Shown in pieces: positions 1 to 5,540 of a stretch of DNA of 5,540 nt (position 1 is the first letter of the stretch; every line of letters begins with the position of its first letter). The stretch lies in assembly GCA_025774425.1 (NCBI GenBank), contig JALGWA010000119.1:1-5540 (forward strand), written 5' to 3'. Origin of the DNA: a bacterium. Its GTDB lineage: Bacteria; Arandabacterota; Arandabacteria; Arandabacterales; JALGWA01. The notes under the pieces were generated by a model that was not told the DNA's origin, did not search any database, and saw only the letters and a list, made by a program, of their open reading frames with translations. Position numbers and translations under genes: made by a program.

Positions 1-1840
1 CGAGGATGAGAATCATCGTCGAGGCGACGGCGCCGCCCGGCTTGGCGGCCACGAGGTCCGCCAGGCTGAACACGGCCACGAAGAGCCCGGCATGGGCCAG
101 CCCGAAGGCCGCGACACGAATGAAGGAGACCGTGTTGGCGAGGTACCCCATCAGTATCTCCAGGACCTCGACCATCCCCTCCATTATGTAAGTGCCTACC
201 CCCTCGGCGAACGCCTCCCGCCGCCTGCCCAGCGCCTTGAGCAAGGGGCCCTTCAGGAAGAAGAGCACGAGCGGCACGACGAAGAGCCCGGTGACGACGG
301 CCGGATGCGGCACCCGGCCCGAAGACATCATCACGGTGACGGCGATGCCTATGCCCGACCAGTAGACCATGCCGACGAGCGGCCCCGACTTGTCGAAGAA
401 GTCCTCGACGAACGAATGCGATCTCACCGAGTTGACGATGTTCAGGATTATGCCCAGGCTGACGACTATCACCCCGAAACCGACGGCGACCTTGAACAGG
501 TCGCTGATTCCCTCCAGGGGTCTCACCCAGATCGCCGGGATCAGCCCCTCCACGCCGAAGACACTGCCGTAGAGCAGGCCGAAGACGCTCGACGAGACGC
601 CGCAGGCGGCGACGAGCTTCCCGATATCCCTGAACCTCGCCGACCTCGCCGAAGTCACGAGGCCGCCCGCGACGAGCACGAGCCCCTGTCCCAGGTCGCC
701 GAACATCATGCCGAACATGATGAGAAAGGTCACGGCGACGAACAGTGTCGGGTCGACGGTGTTGTAGCGCGGCATACCGTAGCCCGAGACGAGCATCTGG
801 AAGGGCTTGAGCTGCGACGGATTCTTGAGCAGCACGGGCACCTCGACCTTGCCCTCGCGCACCTTGCGGATCGACTCGGCGTCCGCAACCTCGACCACCG
901 CTTTCCCTCCCGTCCGCTCCCTTATCCTCGCCGCCAGCGCGTCGACCCGGTCACGGGGGACCCAACCCGAGAAAATGCACGTCCTCTCCGTGAGCTTGCA
1001 GTAGTCCTTTATCCTCGTAAGCAATATGGCGGCTTCCACCCGCTCGAGAAGGTTCACGAGCCGCGGGACGGCGCCGGCGGTCGCTTCATCGAACTCGGCC
1101 GTGAGTCCCTCAAGTTTCCCGCGAAGCGCTTCTATCTCCCCGTCGACCTGGGAAATGAAGTCGGAAGACAGCCGCCTGAGTTCATCAGGGATCTCGATCC
1201 TCCTGAAACCGAGGTCGCGAAGCGCGCGGTCGAGCACTTCCCTGTCCCTCTTGAGCACGACTACGACGACGTCCACGCCGGCTCCCGAGGAGGCGAAGGG
1301 CAGTACGGCCGAAGGAATCGCCGCAAGCCGGTCCCGGAGTTTCGGGAGGGCCTTCTCGTCGATGGTGCCGACGGCGCTCGAAAGAAGCGTCGAGCGCTCC
1401 AGCTCGCTCAGGGGAAGACCGGCCGGGATTACCGATTCGAACTGGGACTTCAGCCGCTCGAGCTCGCCGATCTTCGCCTCGACCTCCGCCCTGGCGTCGA
1501 GCACGGGTTTGAGCTCCTTCTCGATGGCCGCCGCCTCGCTGTCGATGTCCTTGATCTGGACGAGCCCGATCTCGCCCCCTCCGCCGCCCTCCTCCGGGGC
1601 CATCTCGAGTGCGCCCGGAGCCGCCTGCTCAAGAAGACTTCTCAGCTTGCGCTGCCTCTTTATGTACTCGCTCGAGAGCCTGCCGGCTGCGGCCGAGCTC
1701 AGCTGCCCGGCCCACTCGTCGATCTCCTCTATCTTGGTCAGATGCATCACTCCCGCCCTGGCGATTTCCTCGAGGACGGGCTCCATGTCCTCCCGGAGTA
1801 TTGCGACCGACAAGCGCTTCATCTTCTCGGGAACGAACAT
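1..1840 (-). CDS. ntpI: V/A-type ATPase membrane subunit I (stator a-subunit homologue), C-terminus cut by window edge
   Basis: Subunit I is the membrane stator that, with the K ring, forms the ion path of the rotary V/A-ATPase. The visible 613 residues begin at an ATG (1840-1838) and run off the left edge. The N-terminal half, to about residue 345, is soluble and charged: it opens with the family-like MKRLSVAILRED, has coiled-coil stretches near 100-135 and 230-270, and a Gly-rich linker at 83-89. Hydrophobic membrane segments follow at about 366-390, 405-428, 450-470, 487-505, 514-529 and 556-595. The hallmark is SFIRVAAFGLAHAGLF at 572-587; its Arg575 matches the essential Arg735 of yeast Vph1p. 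Family members are usually about 620-700 residues, so probably only the last few dozen are missing. The stop of subunit C lies 6 bases upstream and an AGGGA motif overlaps that stop, supporting this start over Met7. The gene was found by translating the open frame to the edge. Confidence 0.97.
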   Translation of the reverse strand, partial: MFVPEKMKRLSVAILREDMEPVLEEIARAGVMHLTKIEEIDEWAGQLSSAAAGRLSSEYIKRQRKLRSLLEQAAPGALEMAPEEGGGGGEIGLVQIKDIDSEAAAIEKELKPVLDARAEVEAKIGELERLKSQFESVIPAGLPLSELERSTLLSSAVGTIDEKALPKLRDRLAAIPSAVLPFASSGAGVDVVVVVLKRDREVLDRALRDLGFRRIEIPDELRRLSSDFISQVDGEIEALRGKLEGLTAEFDEATAGAVPRLVNLLERVEAAILLTRIKDYCKLTERTCIFSGWVPRDRVDALAARIRERTGGKAVVEVADAESIRKVREGKVEVPVLLKNPSQLKPFQMLVSGYGMPRYNTVDPTLFVAVTFLIMFGMMFGDLGQGLVLVAGGLVTSARSARFRDIGKLVAACGVSSSVFGLLYGSVFGVEGLIPAIWVRPLEGISDLFKVAVGFGVIVVSLGIILNIVNSVRSHSFVEDFFDKSGPLVGMVYWSGIGIAVTVMMSSGRVPHPAVVTGLFVVPLVLFFLKGPLLKALGRRREAFAEGVGTYIMEGMVEVLEILMGYLANTVSFIRVAAFGLAHAGLFVAVFSLADLVAAKPGGAVASTMILIL

Positions 1841-1846
1841 GCTTCC

Positions 1847-2887
1847 CTAGCCCCAACCGTAGATTTTCTGTTGAATGCCGGCCTCCGCGACGCCGGCGGC
1901 CTTGCCGACGAAGACCGTGCAGAGATTCCTGAGCTCGATCCGGCTGAGAATGTAGAAAGCCATGGTGCCGGTGATCCTGAACGGGTATCCCGCGAGAACG
2001 CCCCGCGCCATGGCCGCGCCCATGTCGCCGACCACGCGCTCCAGAAGCGAGAGCCGCTCCAGGCCCGAGGCCGCCCTTCCGCGGCCGGGGGCGGCGTCCT
2101 CTATGATCTCGGAGCTGATTTCCGAAAGCGCCTCGCCGACTCCCCCGGGCGCCGACAAGCGCCTCGAAATGCGGGACGGGCCCGGTATCATGAACGCGCG
2201 GGCCTCGGCCTCACGCACGCCGTAGTACTCCATGAGCCGCGCCAGCCAGGAGAGATTGAGCAGATCGATCTCCGAGGCGATCATGCGCTTCCCGTCGGAG
2301 GCGTCTTGCCCGCCGAGCGCCGCGATGGCGCGGAGAAGCCGCCCATAATGGTCGGACTCGAGGGCCGTCTCGACGTAGAAGATCGACCCCTTGGACTTGT
2401 ACGCCTTCGACGCCGAGACGACCGGGTCGATGTACGGCGTGTGCCTGAGCGCCAGGGCGACCTCGTCTATGGACTCGGCGGCCGTTACCTGGTAGACGGG
2501 AATGTCGTAAACGAAGGACGGGTAGGAGATGTACTCGTCCAGCGACGTGTCCCTTGCGTGCCACAGCCTGAGGGCGAATTCGAGATTGTCGAGGTCCCAG
2601 CGTGAGAGCAGTATCCTCCCGACCTCCGCGGGAGCGCCCCTGAGATGCCTCGCCGCCCGCCGGAAGCGATGAGCCGTGATCTCACGGAGGGCTTTCTCGA
2701 TCGCCAGTTCATCGGCCTTCAGATCTTCGGGCAGATGGGCGCCGTAGGATGTCCGGCGCAGAGCGACCAGCGCCTCCTCGACGGACCCCGTATGGACTAT
2801 GGCGTCGAAGTCGTCCCTTGTCAGCAGGTCGGAGAGCATCGTCCTCGTCACGGCGTTCGCCACCGCGTACCTTCCCAGCGACTTCAT
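1847..2887 (-). CDS. ntpC: V/A-type ATPase subunit C (AC39/d-type central-stalk connector)
   Basis: The gene encodes 346 residues of the AC39 family. In V/A-ATPases this funnel-shaped helical protein sits on the membrane ring and joins it to the central D/F shaft. The sequence is soluble and helical with no membrane segment. Family-like elements are the opening RYAVANAVTRTMLSDLLTRDDFD (residues 6-28), WDLDNLEFALRLW (97-109), IASEIDLLNLSWLARLMEYYGV (203-224), and a C-terminal helix with RIELRNLCTVFVGKAAGV (316-333). The length is normal for the family. The ATG at 2887-2885 overlaps the stop of the preceding H gene as TGATG, and a GGAG lies at 2893-2890, only 2 bases before the start, so translational coupling is likely. 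The frame stays open far upstream, to 3574, but that part only shadows the H and lyase genes. Identity rests on overall family pattern, because this family has no catalytic residues to check. Confidence 0.94.
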   Translation of the reverse strand: MKSLGRYAVANAVTRTMLSDLLTRDDFDAIVHTGSVEEALVALRRTSYGAHLPEDLKADELAIEKALREITAHRFRRAARHLRGAPAEVGRILLSRWDLDNLEFALRLWHARDTSLDEYISYPSFVYDIPVYQVTAAESIDEVALALRHTPYIDPVVSASKAYKSKGSIFYVETALESDHYGRLLRAIAALGGQDASDGKRMIASEIDLLNLSWLARLMEYYGVREAEARAFMIPGPSRISRRLSAPGGVGEALSEISSEIIEDAAPGRGRAASGLERLSLLERVVGDMGAAMARGVLAGYPFRITGTMAFYILSRIELRNLCTVFVGKAAGVAEAGIQQKIYGWG

Positions 2888-3201
2888 CACTCCAACCCGC
2901 CGATCTTCCTGATGCACGCCTCGATCAAGCCGTCGTCCTTCAGCGTCGCACCGTCTATGAGCAAGCGGGCCCGTTTCTCCGCCTCTTCGAGGATCCGCCG
3001 GGCCTCCTTCTTGGCGTCCGCCTCCGCCCTCTCGAGGTCTTCGCGCACGCGCTTGCGCGCCTCCTGCCGGGCCTTCTCGAGTATTGCGGCCCGGCCGCTC
3101 CTCGCCTCCTCGACGATGCGCCGGGCCTCTTTCTTGGCGTCCTCGATCGTTTTCTTCGCCCTCGCCTCGGCTTCGAGGATCCTGTCGACCGCCTCCTTCA
3201 T
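2887..3201 (-). CDS. ahaH: V/A-type ATPase subunit H/G (peripheral-stalk coiled-coil protein)
   Basis: This small protein of 104 residues is almost wholly a charged, Ala-rich helix rich in Glu, Lys and Arg, from about residue 3 to 83. It ends in a short globular tail (about 84-104). This composition, size and position just before subunits C and I fit the H/G (AhaH, NtpF-like) protein. In known V/A-ATPases that protein pairs with subunit E to form the peripheral stalk that holds the A3B3 head against rotation. The Ala spacing suits the hendecad-type coiled coil described for E/G stalks. Residues 21-33 recur almost unchanged at 62-74. The ATG at 3201-3199 overlaps the lyase stop as ATGA, with no convincing Shine-Dalgarno motif, so re-initiation after the lyase is likely. 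Low-complexity coiled coils resemble many proteins; the assignment leans on context. Subunit E is the main alternative, but it is usually nearly twice this length and has a larger C-terminal domain. Confidence 0.87.
   Translation of the reverse strand: MKEAVDRILEAEARAKKTIEDAKKEARRIVEEARSGRAAILEKARQEARKRVREDLERAEADAKKEARRILEEAEKRARLLIDGATLKDDGLIEACIRKIGGLE
2980..3018 (-). repeat. Intragenic direct repeat, copy 2 (in subunit H gene)
   Basis: These 39 bases encode DAKKEARRILEEA (residues 62-74 of subunit H). They match the copy at 3103-3141 at 35 of 39 positions, with one amino-acid change. The copies are in frame, and equivalent positions are 123 bases (41 codons) apart. Similarity stops at both ends of the 13 residues. 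Confidence 0.8.
3103..3141 (-). repeat. Intragenic direct repeat, copy 1 (in subunit H gene)
   Basis: These 39 bases encode DAKKEARRIVEEA (residues 21-33 of subunit H). They differ from the copy at 2980-3018 at four positions: two are silent third-base changes in conserved codons, and two lie in the Arg-Ile/Leu-type codons of the helix. The copies could come from a short duplication or from convergent selection on a coiled coil with one dominant codon per residue. Confidence 0.8.
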
Positions 3202-4706
3202 CGCGAACCCGCCTTGCCTGTGCGAAACCTGAAGCGCGCCTTGAAGTGGCGAAGGCGGAGCTCCTTGCCGTAGGTGACATCCACCGCGGGGATACCGTCA
3301 CGGTTCTCGTAGAGGCCGTGCACGGCTTCCACGACCGAGTCCAGGTCCTGCCTCTCGTAGCGGAGCCTGGGAATGGCGAAGCGCACGAAGTTGACCTCGG
3401 GAAAGGTCGCCTTGCCGGTCTTCTCGTCATAAGAGCCGAGCGCGAAGTTGCCGAGCTCGCATGCCCTGTGCCCGTACGCCGCCAGGAGCAGTGCGGTAAG
3501 CGATATGCCCGCGTAATCCTCGCGCCCGAGTCCGGTGCCCTCGAAAAACCTGTTGACGTCGAGGTAGACGGCATGGCCGCCGGCCGGGGTGAGGACGGGT
3601 ATGCCGCGCTCGACCATCGACTGGCCGAACATCTGGACCTGGTTTATTCTGTGGGTGAGGTACTTTTCGCGGGTCACGATGCGGAGTCCCACGACCAGGG
3701 CCATGATCTCACGCCCCGCCAGCCCGCCGTAGGTCGGGTGTCCTTCCTTCATTATCTGGTAGTTGAAAAGGGCGTCCGGTATGTGCGGATAGCGCCGCAC
3801 GAAGAGTCCGCCCTCCCGCAGGAACAGTCCGCCTCCCATGTTGGAGAGCCCGTCCTTCTTGAAGCTGATCGTGAAACCGTCGACATGGGAGAACATCTCC
3901 TTGACGATGTCCCATACGTACTTGTTCCCGCAGCCCTTCTCGTACTGCTTGATGAACCACGCATTTTCGGCGAATCGGCACGCATCGAAGAAGACCGGGA
4001 TGCCGTAAGAGTGCGCGATATCGCTGGCCTCGGCGATGTTGGCGAGCGAGACCGGCTGGCCCCCGCCGGTGTTGTTGGTGATTGTGATGAACACGACGGG
4101 CACCCTGTCGCCCGATTCCTCGAGTAGTCGCTTCAGTCCGGCGATGTCGATGTTGCCCTTGAAATGGAAATCCGACTCGCCGTCCTTGAGCTCGGGCGAG
4201 AACAGGTTGACCGCCCGTATGTTGTTGGCCTCGATGTTGGCCTGCGTCGTATCGAAATGGCCGTTGGACGGTATGATGAGATTCGAACCCACACGGCTCA
4301 GGACGGTGAAGAGCGCGTCCTCACAGGGCCGTCCCTGGTGGAAGATGAAGGCGTTCGGCCTGCCGCTCACGGGCCTTGAGAAGAACTCCTCGCCGAAAGT
4401 CTCGCGTATCTGGTCCGCCAGCATGAAGTAGCCCCTGTTGGAGCCGTATGCCTCGTCACCCGTGTGGAGCGCGGCCCACTGCTCGTTGGTCATCGCCGTC
4501 GTGCCCGAGTCCGACAGGAGATCGCAGCCGGTGATCATCTCCGCGGGGAAGTAGAAGACATTGAGACCGACGCTCTCAAGCATCTCCGCCCTCTCGGCCG
4601 CCGTGAAGACCGATTTCATCTCGACCGAGTGGTTGAAATACGGCCTCGGCTGATTGCAGAGAGTCTCCTCGGAGGGAAACCGCTCAACGAGCTGGCACAG
4701 ATTCAT
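3198..4706 (-). CDS. tnaA: Tryptophanase-type PLP beta-eliminating lyase (L-tryptophan indole-lyase)
   Basis: This 502-residue, fold-type I PLP enzyme of the beta-eliminating lyase family probably splits tryptophan into indole, pyruvate and ammonium in the cytoplasm. Numbering from the ATG at 4706, the PLP lysine is K284 in SFKKDGLSNMGG. D241 and R244 (FFDACRFAEN) match Asp214 and Arg217 of tyrosine phenol-lyase, and N212 and R126 are other cofactor or substrate contacts. E85 and Y87 (GDEAY) match the monovalent-cation ligand and general acid, with G68 and N289 as likely further cation ligands. Specificity positions are tryptophanase-like: D152 (FDTT) instead of TPL Thr124, L418 instead of TPL Arg381, and H487 (LRHF) matching E. 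coli His463. It is longer than E. coli TnaA (471), with about 15 extra N-terminal residues and a small insertion near 105-120. A GTG at 4721 would add five residues but has no Shine-Dalgarno; the ATG has GAGGG at 4714-4710. Its stop overlaps the subunit H start. A related lyase with another aromatic substrate is possible. Confidence 0.92.
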   Translation of the reverse strand: MNLCQLVERFPSEETLCNQPRPYFNHSVEMKSVFTAAERAEMLESVGLNVFYFPAEMITGCDLLSDSGTTAMTNEQWAALHTGDEAYGSNRGYFMLADQIRETFGEEFFSRPVSGRPNAFIFHQGRPCEDALFTVLSRVGSNLIIPSNGHFDTTQANIEANNIRAVNLFSPELKDGESDFHFKGNIDIAGLKRLLEESGDRVPVVFITITNNTGGGQPVSLANIAEASDIAHSYGIPVFFDACRFAENAWFIKQYEKGCGNKYVWDIVKEMFSHVDGFTISFKKDGLSNMGGGLFLREGGLFVRRYPHIPDALFNYQIMKEGHPTYGGLAGREIMALVVGLRIVTREKYLTHRINQVQMFGQSMVERGIPVLTPAGGHAVYLDVNRFFEGTGLGREDYAGISLTALLLAAYGHRACELGNFALGSYDEKTGKATFPEVNFVRFAIPRLRYERQDLDSVVEAVHGLYENRDGIPAVDVTYGKELRLRHFKARFRFRTGKAGSR

Positions 4707-4820
4707 ACGCCCTCGATTCACCGTACCGGCCGGGTTGTTGCTTCCTTGAGTTTATAGCAGGTCGTCCCGCCGACCGCCACAAGAATCTCCCGAAGAACCC
4801 ACAGTCGGAGCCGCCGGCCA
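4707..4820 (-). promoter_or_regulatory. Intergenic leader of the tnaA-ATPase operon, with a weak candidate promoter
   Basis: This 114-base gap is the only non-coding stretch of note in the window and the only place a promoter for the four downstream genes could sit. Read on the minus strand, it contains TATAAA at 4756-4751, a fair -10 candidate inside otherwise GC-rich DNA. Upstream, TTGTGG lies 20 bases away and TGGCGG 17 bases away; neither is a good -35 box. If the -10 is real, the transcript would start near 4744 and have an untranslated leader of roughly 40 bases. A GAGGG ribosome-binding candidate lies 3 bases before the ATG. No strong terminator hairpin with a T-run follows the methyltransferase stop, so read-through from upstream is also possible. 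Confidence 0.3.
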
Positions 4821-5540
4821 CTAGGCCCGGGCGACGGTGATCAGGTGGTCGCTGGTCTCCTTGGAGTACGGCTCGAAGGCATACGAACCGTAGAACTCGA
4901 CGCCGTGGAAGCCCGCGGACTCGAGGAGGGCCTCCTGGCCGTCCCGGAAGACCATATGGGGATAGTCGACGCCCCAGGACTCGAGGCGGCCCTCCCCGCC
5001 GTCGTGGAATATGTCCACGACGTTGTAGCGGGCTCCCCGGCCGAAGTAATCGACCACGAACAACCTCGTGAAGTCCGCCGCGTCTTCCACCAGGATGAAC
5101 CTCGGTTTCTCCGCCCACTGTTTGTCGGTCGTACCCTGCGAGAGGACGAGCAGCCCGCCCTTCCCCAGCACCCCGCGCATGCTCTCGAACGCCCGGAGGA
5201 TCTCCGCCGGGTCCGGCATCTCGCAAATGGCGCTCGTAGGACACACCACGGCGTCGAACCTCTCGGCGAAGTTCTCGGGGAGCTCCCGGTAGTCGATTCG
5301 CCTGAGGGGGATGTTGACCCCGCGTTCGCTCAGGCTGCGGCGCGCCTGCTCCAACATCGCAGGCGATACGTCCGAGCCGACGACGTCGAAGCCGAGGTTG
5401 TGGAACAGGTGGAGATGGCGTCCCGTTCCGCAGGCACAGTCCAGGACCCGTTTCACGCCGCTGTCCCGGAAGATCTTCCCGAAGAAAGCGCGCAGCCTGG
5501 GGCTGTGAGATTCGAAATCCCCGAAGAAGAGATCATAGCG
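4821..5540 (-). CDS. Class I SAM-dependent methyltransferase, N-terminus cut by window edge
   Basis: The last 239 residues are visible and the frame is open to the right edge, so the true start lies outside; an internal GTG at 5456 falls inside the SAM-binding strand region and is not the start. The visible part begins YDLFFGDFE, typical of the region just before the Rossmann core in small-molecule methyltransferases. Motif I is VLDCACGTGRH at visible residues 32-42. The acidic residue ending strand 2 is D57 in VVGSDVSPAML. A motif IV-like segment is FDAVVCPTSAI (95-105), and a post-core strand with an AGF turn lies at 209-211. The protein ends in a normal beta strand, LITVARA. It belongs to the broad Methyltransf_11/25-like group that includes glycine/sarcosine-type N-methyltransferases. 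The substrate cannot be told from sequence. It lies 114 bases upstream of the lyase on the same strand, so it may share transcription with it. Confidence 0.92.
   Translation of the reverse strand, partial: RYDLFFGDFESHSPRLRAFFGKIFRDSGVKRVLDCACGTGRHLHLFHNLGFDVVGSDVSPAMLEQARRSLSERGVNIPLRRIDYRELPENFAERFDAVVCPTSAICEMPDPAEILRAFESMRGVLGKGGLLVLSQGTTDKQWAEKPRFILVEDAADFTRLFVVDYFGRGARYNVVDIFHDGGEGRLESWGVDYPHMVFRDGQEALLESAGFHGVEFYGSYAFEPYSKETSDHLITVARA

Noticed and set aside
92..2605. An 837-codon plus-strand open frame antisense to subunits I and C
   Set aside because: It is codon-aligned with the minus-strand genes I and C, which happen to share one frame. In that register an antisense stop needs a TTA, CTA or TCA sense codon, and these are rare in GC-rich genes. 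Its translation is rich in Arg, Asp, Glu and Pro with no recognisable domain, while the minus strand gives clear ATPase subunits.
2888..3574. N-terminal extension of subunit C into a 575-residue fusion protein
   Set aside because: The upstream frame is open, but it translates to Arg/Gly-rich shadow sequence out of frame with subunit H and the lyase. The ATG at 2887 starts the family-like sequence and overlaps the H stop.
3084..4127. A 347-codon plus-strand open frame antisense to the lyase
   Set aside because: It has the same codon-aligned antisense origin. The minus strand carries the full set of lyase active-site residues in this region.
4707..4721. GTG at 4721 as the lyase start
   Set aside because: It has no ribosome-binding motif upstream and adds only five residues (first residues NRGR). 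The ATG at 4706 has a GAGGG motif.
4726..4733. 8-base palindrome CCGGCCGG in the leader as an operator
   Set aside because: Such short GC palindromes are expected by chance in DNA of this composition. It has no second copy in the gap and no regulator gene is nearby.
4760..4820. Terminator after the methyltransferase
   Set aside because: The best pairing seen is CCGAC with GTCGG, 5 bp across a loop of nearly 30 bases and without a T-run, which is too weak to call.

Overview
The window is GC-rich (by eye above 60%), and every gene I can support lies on the minus strand, so the reading order runs from high to low coordinates. The five genes, in order of transcription, are: a class I SAM-dependent methyltransferase with its N-terminus cut by the right edge (4821-5540); a complete tryptophanase-type beta-eliminating lyase (3198-4706); and three subunits of a V/A-type rotary ATPase. 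These are the small coiled-coil H/G stalk subunit (2887-3201), subunit C (1847-2887) and the membrane subunit I, whose C-terminus is cut by the left edge (1-1840).

The organism cannot be named from this window. A V/A-type ATPase with a short subunit H, a tryptophanase, high GC and weak Shine-Dalgarno-like motifs would fit an anaerobic, amino-acid-fermenting bacterium from a lineage that carries a V/A-ATPase. An archaeon is not excluded. No RNA genes, insertion sequences or CRISPR arrays were seen.

From the lyase onward the junctions are very tight. The lyase stop and the subunit H start overlap as ATGA. The H stop and C start overlap as TGATG. Only 6 bases separate C from I. These four genes therefore look like one translationally coupled operon, with the lyase as its first cistron. 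A 114-base gap (4707-4820) separates the methyltransferase from the lyase and is the only place in the window where a promoter for this operon could sit.

The main point of interest is this pairing of a catabolic PLP enzyme, expected to convert tryptophan to indole, pyruvate and ammonium, with the peripheral-stalk, connector and stator genes of a rotary ion pump. The ATPase gene order H-C-I also differs from the H-I-K-E-C-F-A-B-D type order known from archaea and several bacteria. A link between the two activities, for example in pH or ion homeostasis or in fermentative energy coupling, is inference only.
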